Part shown: one piece after another, positions 30,139 to 38,092 of the stretch
How the letters are laid out: every line of letters begins with the position of its first letter
Numbering within the stretch: the stretch's first letter is position 1
Virus record (IMG/VR): IMGVR_UViG_3300045284_000074
Coordinates: 1-41,425 of that record
Length of the DNA: 41,425 nucleotides
Source: a virus
Strand: one strand, 5' to 3'
Program-made: the position numbers and the translations under genes
The notes under the pieces: model-generated
The model's input: only the letters and a program-made list of their open reading frames with translations
What the model was told of the DNA's origin: nothing
Databases searched by the model: none

Positions 30139-30692
30139 GAAACTTCCAGCTCATCCACGCCGGGTTGGATGTCGCGCCGATCCTGGCGGAACTGGAGGCG
30201 GTCCCCGAGTGGGGCCAATATGCCGAGCGCAAGGAACGCGACGGCACCGCCCACGGCGCCATGACCGACCTGTGGATACGCTACTTTCCGCATGAGACGC
30301 TGAAGGAGCCGGCCGACTTCAATCGCCCCGGCCAGTGCGTGTTCTATCCGGTGTGGCACAGGCTGCCATCGATCCATCCCATCGTATGGAGCCTGATGGC
30401 CTCGCAGCATTCAGTGGAACTCGGCGGCATTCTCTGCACACGGCTGCCACCCGGCGGGCGCATTCAGCGCCACTCGGATCGCGGCGCCTGGCACGCCGAA
30501 CGCTACAACTTCAAATGCTACGTGGTGCTCCAGGCCAATGCGCGCTGCGTGGTCGAATGCGACGGCGATGAACAGGTGTTCCGCCCCGGCGAGATCTTCG
30601 AGTTCGACAATCTGCGACCGCACTCGATGAGCAACGAGGGCAGCGACATGCGAACGACGCTCATAATTTGCTTGCGGGTGGAAACATGCTGA
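30135..30692 (+). CDS. Aspartyl/asparaginyl beta-hydroxylase-like dioxygenase
   Basis: 185 residues from GTG 30135, coupled to the micropeptide. Core: GGILCTRLPPGGRIQRHSDR (97-116), GAWHAERYNFKCYVVLQAN, then EIFEFDNLRPHSMSNEG and RTTLIICLR. H113-x-D115 and H163 form the iron triad, and R173 would hold 2-oxoglutarate. This matches phage and bacterial Asp/Asn beta-hydroxylases. The target may be a virion or host surface protein, and none is identified. Adjacent to a cupin gene that overlaps it by 7 bases, suggesting a two-protein module. Length fits the single-domain family. Confidence 0.8.
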   Translation: MRNFQLIHAGLDVAPILAELEAVPEWGQYAERKERDGTAHGAMTDLWIRYFPHETLKEPADFNRPGQCVFYPVWHRLPSIHPIVWSLMASQHSVELGGILCTRLPPGGRIQRHSDRGAWHAERYNFKCYVVLQANARCVVECDGDEQVFRPGEIFEFDNLRPHSMSNEGSDMRTTLIICLRVETC

Positions 30693-31027
30693 AGCGTGCG
30701 CCGAACCAGCCGGTCTCGACCGAGATCAAGCTGACGGATGACCTGTTCATCAAGACCGCCGTGGTGGCGGACGCCGGCACCATCATCCCGACCCACGCGC
30801 ACCGCTACGCCCATGTCACGCTGCTGGCCTATGGCAGCATGCGGATCGAGGCCGATGGCGTGATGCTGGGCGACTATACCGGCCCGGTGGGCATCCTGAT
30901 CCGTGCCGGGGTCAAGCACACCATGACGACGCTGACGCCGGGCGTGGTGTTTGCTTGCATCCATGCGCTGCACGGGACCGATGGCGTCGAGATCGACGAG
31001 CCGCATGAATTAGAGATGGAGGACTAA
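30686..31027 (+). CDS. Cupin-fold protein
   Basis: 113 residues from ATG 30686. Motif 1 is IIPTHAHRYAHVTLLAYG (H37, H39, H43), motif 2 GPVGILIRAGVKHTM (H78). This is a small single-domain cupin with a likely metal site. It overlaps the hydroxylase gene by 7 bases and shares the same metal-enzyme theme, so both may act on the same substrate. Substrate unknown. Confidence 0.75.
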   Translation: MLKRAPNQPVSTEIKLTDDLFIKTAVVADAGTIIPTHAHRYAHVTLLAYGSMRIEADGVMLGDYTGPVGILIRAGVKHTMTTLTPGVVFACIHALHGTDGVEIDEPHELEMED

Positions 31028-31030
31028 GCG

Positions 31031-31828
31031 ATGCCTTGGGCGGCAGCAGCGATTGCGGGCTCGGCGGTCATCGGGGGCGCAACCTCGCTTATCGGCAGCA
31101 GCATGGCGGCGGATGCGTCGAAGGATGCGGCCGACCTGCAAAACCAACGCTATGCGACCACGCGCGGGGATCTCTCGCCATACTTTCAGCCGGGATATAA
31201 CGCGCTGAACGACGCCTATGGGCTGGCCAGGTTGGGGCCGACCGGCGGCGGCCCGGATTACCTAAGCCAGGCCGCTGGCAATCTGCCGGGGAGGATGACG
31301 CAGGCCGAATTGGAGGCCACGCCCGGTTACCAGTTCGATCTCAGGGAGGGCCTCAAGGCGGTGCAAAGCAGCGCCGCCGCGCGGGGCTTGGGGGTTTCGG
31401 GCGCCTCGCTGAAAGGCGCGGCGAACTTCGCGACGGGGCTGGCAAATAAAACATATTTGGATCAATTCAACGTCGGACAGAAGCGGTTCGAGGACTATCT
31501 CAACCTGAACACCGGGCAGCAGGGGAACGTCACCAACAGCTTCAATCGTCTCAACGCCATCGCGGGCATGGGTGCCAATGCGGCGGCCGGGCTGGGCACT
31601 ACCGGCGCGGGGCTCGCCAATACCGCGGGCAACTACATCAACCAGGGAGGCCTCGCCAGCGCCGCGGGCCTGCAAGGGGTCGGCAACGCCGTTACCGGCG
31701 GGGTGAACAACTACCTCGGATACAACGCATTGCAAAACTACCTCGGGGGGCAGACCAAGGGTTATGACAGCTCGCCGGTCGTGAAGAATGAGCAACTGCC
31801 GTGGACCGACGTGCAACCCGGCAGCTAA
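31031..31828 (+). CDS. P22 gp7-like DNA ejection protein
   Basis: 265 residues with GGAGG upstream. The start MPWAAAAIAGSAVIGGATSL, then IGSSMAADASKDAADLQNQR and YATTRGDLSPYFQPGYNALN, is the pattern of phage DNA transfer proteins (gp7 type): hydrophobic signal-like start, then R...LSPY...G......  The body is Ala/Gly/Asn-rich (AAAGLGTTGAGLANTAGNYI). Gp7 leaves the virion with the DNA and helps it cross the envelope. First of three consecutive ejection genes. Confidence 0.8.
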   Translation: MPWAAAAIAGSAVIGGATSLIGSSMAADASKDAADLQNQRYATTRGDLSPYFQPGYNALNDAYGLARLGPTGGGPDYLSQAAGNLPGRMTQAELEATPGYQFDLREGLKAVQSSAAARGLGVSGASLKGAANFATGLANKTYLDQFNVGQKRFEDYLNLNTGQQGNVTNSFNRLNAIAGMGANAAAGLGTTGAGLANTAGNYINQGGLASAAGLQGVGNAVTGGVNNYLGYNALQNYLGGQTKGYDSSPVVKNEQLPWTDVQPGS

Positions 31829-31843
31829 TAGGAATCACGCACC

Positions 31844-33439
31844 ATGGCCGACGACCTCAATAGCTTGCTCGCCGCGAACCGTTCCAGCAGCGTGCTGCAA
31901 GGCATTGCCAACCCCGCGCAGGTCAATCCGCTCGCGGCGGTGAACAGCGCGACGCAGGCGGCGCGGGGCATCTACGATCTGCGCCAGGCGCAGGCACAGG
32001 AGGCGGCTGGGCAGGCGTTCCAGAACTCGATTGACCCGGCAACCGGGCAGCCCAACCAAGCGCTGCTCATGCAAAACCTGCGCGATCCACGCGCGGCGAT
32101 GGCGGCACAGGAAGCCGCGCAGAAGGGCATCACGCTCGATACCAATACCTACGATCTGCACAACAAGCGGACGACAAGCATGATGAGCGGCATGAGCCAG
32201 CTCATCGCCGACAACCCGAACGGCGTGCCCATCGAGGCAGCCCACGCCCTCATCGACCATCGGCTGCAACTCGGATTGATCACGCCCCAGGAAGCGCAGG
32301 CGATGAAGGCGACCATGAGCGCGAACCCGATCAAGAACACCCAGGTCATCCTGCAAGGCATGGCATCTAACCTGAGCGCACAGTTGGCGCTTCAGGCGGC
32401 CAAGCCGCAGCCTGCGGTGACCGACACCGGGCAAGTTATACAAGGCACCCAGACGCCGGCGCCGCTATCGTCCACGGGTCAGCCGGGAGCCATTTCCCCG
32501 GTCGGCGGCAGTATCGCAAAGTCGATGCAGCCAGGTGCGGGCGGAACAGTCGATGCTGTCGTGCAGACACCGGACGGGCCGGTGACGGTGAAAATACCCT
32601 ACCAGTCGGCCTTTCCTGGACAGGTCACTCCAGCAGCGCGAACGGGTCCGACAAGTGCAGCGCCGGGCGTTCCCCCACCGCCGCCATCCGGCACCACGGC
32701 GCGTCCTGCCGCTGGCGGCGCAGGAACTCCAGCCGCCGCCGGGACATCATCGCCGGTCGTCCAGACGCCAGCCGGGCAAGGAATTGTCACATCGCTGCCG
32801 GTCGGTCAGCAGCAAGCAACAGAGAGAACCGCCGAGGACTATGCCAAACAAGCAACGGCTCTGACTGCACGCGCCGATCAGGTTCCGACCAACAAAGCAA
32901 ACTACGCCAACATGCTGGGCGATCTGGAGCGGATCGGAAATATGCCCGCAGGCGGCGAGCGTGAGGTCGCCGTCAACACCTTCCTGCAAAAAGCTACTGG
33001 CTCCGGTCTCACCATGACACGGGATCAGGTAGCGGCTGCCAACAGCTTCTCGAAACTGGCCAACATCGCCGTGGGGCAGCAGCTCGCTGCCATTGGGGGC
33101 ACCGATGCCCGACAGGCGTTATTCATGGGTTCCAATCCCAATCTCGACCTGTCGAAGCTCGGCAATACGCAAATCATCCATATGCTTCAGGGCAACGAAG
33201 ACGCCATCCAGGCCAAATCGCGCGCGTGGCAGGAATGGGTCAGGAGCGGCAACGGACCCGACACCTACGGTAGATTCCAAGATGACTTCAATCACCACTT
33301 CGATCCGCGCGTGTTCCAGCAGCGGTATATGTCCTCGCAGGAAATCCAGGCGCTTCGCAAGAGCCTGACCGGCCCCGGCGAGACGCAGAAATTCTTGGAT
33401 GACGTGAAATACGCCAGAGGTCGCGGCTGGATTCAGTAA
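31844..33439 (+). CDS. Ejection protein (gp20/gp16-like position)
   Basis: 531 residues with AGGA upstream. N-terminal part is Ala/Gln-rich helix (VNSATQAARGIYDLRQAQAQ, KRTTSMMSGMSQLIADNPNG). The middle ~200-300 is a disordered Pro/Gly/Thr linker (PGVPPPPPSGTTARPAAGG). The C-terminus is helical (RTAEDYAKQATALTARADQV, YMSSQEIQALRKSLTGPGET). Composition and order (between gp7-like and the hydrolase) suit a P22 gp20-type injectosome protein. Called by context more than sequence identity. Confidence 0.65.
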   Translation: MADDLNSLLAANRSSSVLQGIANPAQVNPLAAVNSATQAARGIYDLRQAQAQEAAGQAFQNSIDPATGQPNQALLMQNLRDPRAAMAAQEAAQKGITLDTNTYDLHNKRTTSMMSGMSQLIADNPNGVPIEAAHALIDHRLQLGLITPQEAQAMKATMSANPIKNTQVILQGMASNLSAQLALQAAKPQPAVTDTGQVIQGTQTPAPLSSTGQPGAISPVGGSIAKSMQPGAGGTVDAVVQTPDGPVTVKIPYQSAFPGQVTPAARTGPTSAAPGVPPPPPSGTTARPAAGGAGTPAAAGTSSPVVQTPAGQGIVTSLPVGQQQATERTAEDYAKQATALTARADQVPTNKANYANMLGDLERIGNMPAGGEREVAVNTFLQKATGSGLTMTRDQVAAANSFSKLANIAVGQQLAAIGGTDARQALFMGSNPNLDLSKLGNTQIIHMLQGNEDAIQAKSRAWQEWVRSGNGPDTYGRFQDDFNHHFDPRVFQQRYMSSQEIQALRKSLTGPGETQKFLDDVKYARGRGWIQ

Positions 33440-33445
33440 CCACCA

Positions 33446-34075
33446 ATGGCAGATCCTCAATCCGACGACATCTTCGGCGCCTGGGGGCGGGCGCTTGATG
33501 CTGATCCATCAGTGCGCCGCCGTGGCTTTCCACAGGGCGCGCAGGACGCGACTGGCGCTAGTGGAGGCGTAACACCGCCACAGCAGCAGGAGGCGCCTCC
33601 TGCGGCCATCCAGCGGCCCGCGGCGAGCGGCGAGGCGATTGCATCGACAGCCGCCAAGCTCGTCGGAAACAACAGCAGCAGCATTCTCCCCTTCCTGCGC
33701 CAAACTGGGCAGAGCCTCGATGCCACCCGTTCCAACTGGTGCGCCGCTTTCGTCAATGGCGTGCTCGGAGCCAACGGCGTCGAAGGCACGCAAGGCTCCA
33801 GCAAGAACGTGGCGACGAGCTTCCTGAACTGGGGAGCCCCGGCCGAGGGAGAGCCACAGCCGGGCGATGTGCTAGTACAGCCGCGCGGGCATCCGGCAGG
33901 CGGCATTGGCGGCCATGTCGGCATCGCTACCGGCCAAGTCGCCGAGGGGGCCGGGCAGACCTACTACCTGATGCAGAGCGGCAATCTGAACGGCAAGGTG
34001 GCATATAGCTGGGAACCCGCCCACAGCGTCGTGATACGCCGTGCCCCGCCGAAACCCACACAGGCGCAGCAATAA
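33446..34075 (+). CDS. Virion cysteine peptidase, CHAP/NlpC-like (TIGR02594-type)
   Basis: 209 residues. After a low-complexity start, the domain reads SNWCAAFVNGVLGANGVEGT (C99), ATSFLNWGAP, QPGDVLVQPRG and GGIGGHVGIATG (H157), then YYLMQSGNLNGKVAYSWEPA. The WCA.FVN....G..GT...A...L.WG....PGD..V....GHVG pattern is a CHAP/NlpC-like peptidoglycan hydrolase. Placed among ejection genes, it probably opens the wall during entry. No other lysin was recognised in the window, so it might also serve in lysis. The last base of its stop is the first of the next start (TAATG). Confidence 0.8.
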   Translation: MADPQSDDIFGAWGRALDADPSVRRRGFPQGAQDATGASGGVTPPQQQEAPPAAIQRPAASGEAIASTAAKLVGNNSSSILPFLRQTGQSLDATRSNWCAAFVNGVLGANGVEGTQGSSKNVATSFLNWGAPAEGEPQPGDVLVQPRGHPAGGIGGHVGIATGQVAEGAGQTYYLMQSGNLNGKVAYSWEPAHSVVIRRAPPKPTQAQQ

Positions 34076-35721
34076 TGGCCAACACAGCAGACGACGAGCT
34101 ATGGGGCAGCTTGGGGGTGAAGCCAGCCACACCGGCGGCTGCCGGGGGCGATGATGCGATCTGGGGCACTCTCGGCAGTGGTAAGACGGACACAACCCAG
34201 ACCGCACCCGGTGACCAATCGACGCTATCAACGATCGTAAGTGGCTTCTCGCGCGGGGCACATCAGGGCCTGGACATTCCGGCGGAAGCATTCGCCAGCG
34301 CCGGGGATTGGATTGCCCGCAAATTCGGATTTAATACGAATGAGCAGGAAAGACTCAGAGCCAGCAATACTGCGGCACGCGAGGCATACGAGGCCGATCC
34401 GTCGAATACTGGCATCGTGCCCGGTGTGGCTAGGGTGGCCGGCAATCTTCTGACCACGGTTCCTACTGCAATAGCTGCCAGCACTCCGGTGGCACGCGCT
34501 GCCGGGATTGGTGCGGGTCTTTTGACCACGGCAGGGGAAGCTGGCGTTCCGCTTGTCGGCACGGCGTTGCGCTATCTACCGTCTGCCCTGGCTGGCGCGG
34601 CAGGTGGAGCAACGGTGTCCGCACAGACCGGCGAGCCGATCGGCGAGGGCGCGGCAACCGGCGCCGTTCTCGGCGGTGCGTTCCCGGCCGTCAAAGACCT
34701 CGGCAACGCACTGCTGGCGAGCAAGAACCCTGCGGTCGTGCGGGCCGTGACCGAACATGGCATTCCGCTGCGATATGGTCAGGTGTCGGACAACCGCATC
34801 ATCCGGTATCTGGACGACATCACCGCACCCCAATCCTCAAACGCCGCCCAGCGGACTGCCGTAACGACGGACGCGGCTCGGGCAATGGGTGTCACGCCAG
34901 AGCTGGCCGCCGCGAACGGTTTGCCTGCGGGTGAGATAACGCCCCAGACGATGGCATTTGCCAAGAAGCTGAACGGCGGCACGATGAATGGAGTTGAACA
35001 GCGCACGACCATTCCGCAGACCCCGGATATAATGAACAGATTGCGCGATATTGCGGTGGATGCGTCGAAGACGCCGAGTGCGTTTGACGACATAAAGCCG
35101 CATCTCAAGGACATTCTTGACTCGTTTACCAAGAACGGTGGCCAGTTGCCCGGCAAGATCTATGGCGATCTCGTCGCGAATGGAACGCCGTTGGATGTCG
35201 CCCTCAGTTCGGACAACGCGGTGGTGCGGCGCTATGCTGGACGGATCAAGGAAGTGCTACAGGATGCCATGCAGGCAGCCGCATCGCCGGAAGATGCTGC
35301 GGCGTATGCTCAGGCTCGACTGCAATACAAGAACATGATGACCCTGGCCCCGTTGGTTAACAAAGGCATTCCTGGGCAAATCAGCCCATTGCTTTTACAG
35401 GGGGCAGCCAACCGCTCATTCACAAACAATGCTTTCAGCGGTTCTGGACAGTTGGGTAGCCTGGGCGATGTCGGGCAGCAATTCCTCAAGGCGCCGCCAC
35501 AGAGCGGGACCGAGCCGCGCCAGCTTGTGCGCGATACGCTGTGGGGCGACGTGAAGGGCTTGTTGAAGATGGGCGGGTCGATGACTGGTGGCCGGGCGGC
35601 ACAGATTATCTTGGGCGCCAATCCGCTGGCCCCTATGGGCGCCGTCGTTCCTGGCGCTGTCAGCCCCGGTATTCCTTCCGCTGTGGCGCTTCAGAACGCC
35701 TTGCGGGATGATCGCAGATAG
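34075..35721 (+). CDS. Ejection protein (gp16-like position)
   Basis: 548 residues, TAATG overlap with the peptidase gene. The N-terminal region is Trp/Gly-rich, then long glycine/alanine hydrophobic helices (ARAAGIGAGLLTTAGEAGVP, LPSALAGAAGGATVSAQTGE, AATGAVLGGAFPAVKDLGNA) that could be membrane-active. The C-terminal half (AVTEHGIPLRYGQVSDNRII, GTPLDVALSSDNAVVRRYAG) is soluble helix. Such large Ala/Gly-rich proteins at the end of P22-like late operons are ejected with DNA. Its 3' end overlaps the convergent leftward gene by 31 bases. Confidence 0.65.
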   Translation: MANTADDELWGSLGVKPATPAAAGGDDAIWGTLGSGKTDTTQTAPGDQSTLSTIVSGFSRGAHQGLDIPAEAFASAGDWIARKFGFNTNEQERLRASNTAAREAYEADPSNTGIVPGVARVAGNLLTTVPTAIAASTPVARAAGIGAGLLTTAGEAGVPLVGTALRYLPSALAGAAGGATVSAQTGEPIGEGAATGAVLGGAFPAVKDLGNALLASKNPAVVRAVTEHGIPLRYGQVSDNRIIRYLDDITAPQSSNAAQRTAVTTDAARAMGVTPELAAANGLPAGEITPQTMAFAKKLNGGTMNGVEQRTTIPQTPDIMNRLRDIAVDASKTPSAFDDIKPHLKDILDSFTKNGGQLPGKIYGDLVANGTPLDVALSSDNAVVRRYAGRIKEVLQDAMQAAASPEDAAAYAQARLQYKNMMTLAPLVNKGIPGQISPLLLQGAANRSFTNNAFSGSGQLGSLGDVGQQFLKAPPQSGTEPRQLVRDTLWGDVKGLLKMGGSMTGGRAAQIILGANPLAPMGAVVPGAVSPGIPSAVALQNALRDDRR

Positions 35722-35960
35722 GTCGGGATGCCGGATGCCAGCCACGCGAGCGGGATGGCAATGAGGAAGGCGAGCCACCCCCTGGGTTGCATCAGGATGG
35801 CGCTATCCGGCGGCGCTATTGAGGCGGCGACAGTGAACCCAATGAGCGGCGACAGCAGGATGAAAGCGGCGAACCTGGCGCCCCAGCCTCCCTGAAGCCA
35901 CGCCATGAGCCAAGCAAAAAACAGGACGGCGCCGATTAGGCATAGGATGAAGGTCAGCAT
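35691..35960 (-). CDS. Small membrane protein, paralogue A
   Basis: 89 residues from ATG 35960 with hydrophobic segments MLTFILCLIGAVLFFAWLMA, RFAAFILLSPLIGFTVAAS and WLAFLIAIPLAWLASGIPTY, ending LRSSRKAF. The C-terminal WLASGIPTYLRSSR is related to WFASGIPIYVRRRR of the 36596 gene, so the two are probable paralogues. It ends inside the last late gene on the other strand. Membrane role unknown (lysis, exclusion or entry block). Confidence 0.6.
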   Translation of the reverse strand: MLTFILCLIGAVLFFAWLMAWLQGGWGARFAAFILLSPLIGFTVAASIAPPDSAILMQPRGWLAFLIAIPLAWLASGIPTYLRSSRKAF

Positions 35961-36592
35961 GGCATGGCCCTGTCCAGATAGTCGAAGAATGCTTCGGTTA
36001 GCGTCAGGCTCTTCTGGAACCGATAGGTCCATATGGATGTGTGAGGGATGCCGTATTTATCGCAAGCGTCCCGTATAAGCTGCCGCTGGCCGCATACAGT
36101 TACGTAGCGCGTATTTTGCTTATTCCTACCTTGTGTTGACACGTTGGCCCATACGCAATTCCCTGGTTCGTAGCCGAGGTCGTTGTCTATTCGCTCGATG
36201 GATGTGCCTTGCGGTTTCTCGCCCATATCGGCCAGGAATTGCGAGAAGTCATTCCATCGCTCGCAAACCGTAATCCCTCTTTCCCCATAGCGATGCCATT
36301 TGGGGTTGTTTGGGTTGTTGCACCGTTTTCGCATGCTTTTCCACGTTTGATAGGTCGAGGTGCGTTTGCCGTTGGCAGCCCCGCCATGCTTCGTGAGCTG
36401 CTGAATAACCAGTTCCTTGTGCAGGCATCCGCATGACCTTGTTGCGCCGCTTTGAAGATTGCCGCCGGCAACCGTCACGACTGCGCCGCACAAGCATTGG
36501 CATTTCCACATTCGATCTCTGCCACCGCTTGCCTGTTCCAGCACCGTCAGCCTGCGGAACACATGCCCGGTTCTATCTATGAACGCTGGCAT
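35954..36592 (-). CDS. HNH endonuclease, homing type
   Basis: 212 residues. WKCQCLCGAVVTVAGGNLQS, then SCGC, TYQTWKSMRKRCNNPNNPKW, HRYGERGITVCERWNDFSQF, DMGEKPQGTSIERIDNDLGY and NCVWANVSTQGRNKQNT make up the well known free-standing phage HNH pattern. C-terminal helices (RQLIRDACDKYGIPHTSIWT) are the DNA-binding part. It sits between paralogous membrane genes 35691 and 36596, overlaps the first by 7 bases and is A/T-richer than both, so it is a likely insertion into a membrane-gene cassette. Confidence 0.85.
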   Translation of the reverse strand: MPAFIDRTGHVFRRLTVLEQASGGRDRMWKCQCLCGAVVTVAGGNLQSGATRSCGCLHKELVIQQLTKHGGAANGKRTSTYQTWKSMRKRCNNPNNPKWHRYGERGITVCERWNDFSQFLADMGEKPQGTSIERIDNDLGYEPGNCVWANVSTQGRNKQNTRYVTVCGQRQLIRDACDKYGIPHTSIWTYRFQKSLTLTEAFFDYLDRAMPC

Positions 36593-36595
36593 GTG

Positions 36596-36820
36596 TCACC
36601 CGCCTGCGCTGGCGTAGCCGCGGCGCCGCCGCCGCACGTAGATCGGGATGCCGCTGGCGAACCAGCCAATGCCGCCGACTATGACGCCGCCCGCAATCTC
36701 GCCGATCAGCAGGCCATAGCCGACGAACAGCAGGAACACCACGACGCGGGCAAACCAGTGCCCGGCCAGCCAGGAGTAGAGCAGGACGAGGGCGATGCCG
36801 AGGCCGGTCAGGATGCTCAT
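36596..36820 (-). CDS. Small membrane protein, paralogue B
   Basis: 74 residues: MSILTGLGIALVLLYSWLAG, HWFARVVVFLLFVGYGLLIG and EIAGGVIVGGIGWFASGIPI, ending in an arginine-rich tail (RRRRRGYASAGG). Probably three short membrane segments. The WFASGIPIYVRRRR end is like paralogue A. Lies just upstream of the HNH gene in the leftward cassette. Confidence 0.6.
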   Translation of the reverse strand: MSILTGLGIALVLLYSWLAGHWFARVVVFLLFVGYGLLIGEIAGGVIVGGIGWFASGIPIYVRRRRRGYASAGG

Positions 36821-36829
36821 GCCGCGCTC

Positions 36830-36937
36830 CTAATGGATGAACAGCTTGAGCAGGATTGCGACCGACACGGCGAAATGGCTGCCCACCATCCATTTGAGCA
36901 CCGCCAGGTCGCGCTTCATGTCGATCACGTCGCTCAT
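36830..36937 (-). CDS. Tiny XhlA-like membrane protein
   Basis: 35 residues: MSDVIDMKRDLAVLKWMVGS, then HFAVSVAILLKLFIH. A short charged start and one C-terminal transmembrane segment with a lysine, a shape like XhlA-family phage proteins that assist lysis. ATG 36937 overlaps the preceding stop (ATGA). Confidence rests on coupling and topology. Confidence 0.5.
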   Translation of the reverse strand: MSDVIDMKRDLAVLKWMVGSHFAVSVAILLKLFIH

Positions 36938-37146
36938 TTCGCACCGAGCAAGTGTACAATGAGCGCCATCACGCCGACTGCCGCAGTAAGCGTTGCCGCG
37001 CCCGCCGCGAAGCCAGTCGCGAGCACCTTCCATGGCTCCCATTTGGCGAGGCCATCCTTGTAGGCCGTGTCGGCTTTCTTGTTGGCGATGTCTGCGACCA
37101 TGAGATCCATTTTCAGTTGCCGTTCGGTTTCGTCCGCACCACTCAT
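36934..37146 (-). CDS. Small single-pass membrane protein
   Basis: 70 residues. Charged helix (ETERQLKMDLMVADIANKKA), then a transmembrane segment (~43-66, LATGFAAGAATLTAAVGVMA, LIVHLL). ATGA coupling on both sides. Holin-like size, but single-pass; function unknown. Confidence 0.55.
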   Translation of the reverse strand: MSGADETERQLKMDLMVADIANKKADTAYKDGLAKWEPWKVLATGFAAGAATLTAAVGVMALIVHLLGAK

Positions 37147-37277
37147 CGTCCGACCCTGTGGATTAGGCGAGCCAGTTCGGCCATCTGTTCTTGCAGCCGG
37201 TCAAGGCGCTCCATTAGCTCGGCGCGCATACCGTCCAGCCGCTCGATGACCTGCGCCAGCGTCGGTTCATCGCTCAT
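37143..37277 (-). CDS. Tiny coiled-coil protein
   Basis: 44 residues: MSDEPTLAQVIERLDGMRAE, then LMERLDRLQEQMAELARLIH. Leucine heptads throughout. Start ATG 37277 is overlapped by the stop of a short upstream peptide, and its stop overlaps the next ATG. Longer in-frame extension to 37373 is less likely. Confidence 0.5.
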   Translation of the reverse strand: MSDEPTLAQVIERLDGMRAELMERLDRLQEQMAELARLIHRVGR

Positions 37278-37324
37278 CGCCGCTTCTCGCGCGGCAGCCG
37301 GTGGGATATAATCGGGTAAGTCAT
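37274..37324 (-). CDS. Possible 16-residue coupled leader peptide
   Basis: MTYPIISHRLPREKRR, with GGAGG at normal spacing (7 bases) before ATG 37324 and a TGA overlapping the ATG of the coiled-coil gene. The best ribosome site in this cassette belongs to this tiny frame, while the following gene has none of its own, which suggests translational coupling. A peptide this short could be chance. Confidence 0.35.
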   Translation of the reverse strand: MTYPIISHRLPREKRR

Positions 37325-37350
37325 CGCAATCCTCCACACAGGTTCGGTGA

Positions 37351-37410
37351 TCAGGGCGCCGAGGCCGCACCAACGGCTTCAGGCGCCCGATTTGTGTCTA
37401 GCACGGTCAT
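37351..37410 (-). CDS. Possible 19-residue peptide
   Basis: MTVLDTNRAPEAVGAASAP, ATGA-coupled to the HTH-like gene, GAGGAAGGA about 10 bases upstream. No recognisable feature. Listed because every other gene in the cassette uses the same coupling, but it may not be translated. Confidence 0.25.
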   Translation of the reverse strand: MTVLDTNRAPEAVGAASAP

Positions 37411-37610
37411 GCGGCGGCGTCCTTCCTCGGCGGCGGCGTGTGCTCGGCGTGAGTGACGCGGCTTTCGAGCCAGTCCTCGATCTCGGGCGGGATGGCGGCA
37501 CCCTTCAGCCAGCGGCGGACCTGGTGTTCGTGGCGGCATGTCAGCCGGGCGAGGTAGCGCGTGGACCAGCCGAGGGCGTCCAGGCATTCCCGGAGGCGGG
37601 CGGCATTCAT
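37407..37610 (-). CDS. Small HTH-like protein
   Basis: 67 residues: MNAARLRECLDALGWSTRYL, ARLTCRHEHQVRRWLKGAAI, then PPEIEDWLESRV. The layout L.E.L..LGWS...LA......V.RWL.G...P is that of short phage transcription regulators. A repressor or accessory role in controlling the cassette is inferred. ATG 37610 overlaps the preceding stop. Confidence 0.55.
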   Translation of the reverse strand: MNAARLRECLDALGWSTRYLARLTCRHEHQVRRWLKGAAIPPEIEDWLESRVTHAEHTPPPRKDAAA

Positions 37611-37831
37611 AGCGCGCCCACCTTGGCGCCGATCTTCAGCAGCAGCCACAGTGCGGGTGCGATCAGGGCGTAGATGCCGCCGACCATCACCATCAGCACC
37701 GCTAGCCGCGTTTCTATCCCCGCCAGCCGGTTATCGTAGCTGGCGAGTTCCTCTGCCGCCCGGTTGGCGGCGTCCTGTGAGGCTCCCGCGTCGAGGAGGG
37801 CCGTCCGCAGGGCGCCGAGTTGCAGTGCCAT
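37607..37831 (-). CDS. Coiled-coil plus membrane protein
   Basis: 74 residues: GALRTALLDAGASQDAANRA, AEELASYDNRLAGIETRL, then a hydrophobic end (AVLMVMVGGIYALIAPALWL, LLK). Helical head and one C-terminal membrane segment, of a type common beside phage lysis or exclusion genes. Ends by ATGA coupling to the HTH-like gene. Confidence 0.6.
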   Translation of the reverse strand: MALQLGALRTALLDAGASQDAANRAAEELASYDNRLAGIETRLAVLMVMVGGIYALIAPALWLLLKIGAKVGAL

Positions 37832-37834
37832 AGC

Positions 37835-38092
37835 TCAGGCTGCGGCGTATTCAGCGCGGATTTCTTGTCGGCGGAAGTCACCGAGTTCCTCCAGCAAGCG
37901 CGCCGCATCGATGTCGAGCATCCGGCAGATGTCAACGAATTGCATGAGGGTGAGCGGTTGGATGCCGGCTTCACATCGGCTGATGCTGGAATACGGGAGG
38001 CGAAGCAAAGGCTCGAACTCCCGCTGGGAAACGCGAAGCTCACGTCGTCTCTTGGCGAGAATGCCGCCGATATACGCGTCGAACTTTGTCAT
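37835..38092 (-). CDS. XRE-family transcription regulator
   Basis: 85 residues: FDAYIGGILAKRRRELRVSQ, REFEPLLRLPYSSISRCEAG, then IQPLTLMQFVDICRMLDIDA. A standard XRE helix-turn-helix (residues ~8-65) with no extra domain. CGGAG lies 4 bases before ATG 38092. A TATAAA box lies 47-52 bases upstream on the minus strand, and two 16-base repeats (38149-38186) lie just beyond it, so the protein probably controls itself and the downstream membrane cassette. Confidence 0.75.
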   Translation of the reverse strand: MTKFDAYIGGILAKRRRELRVSQREFEPLLRLPYSSISRCEAGIQPLTLMQFVDICRMLDIDAARLLEELGDFRRQEIRAEYAAA

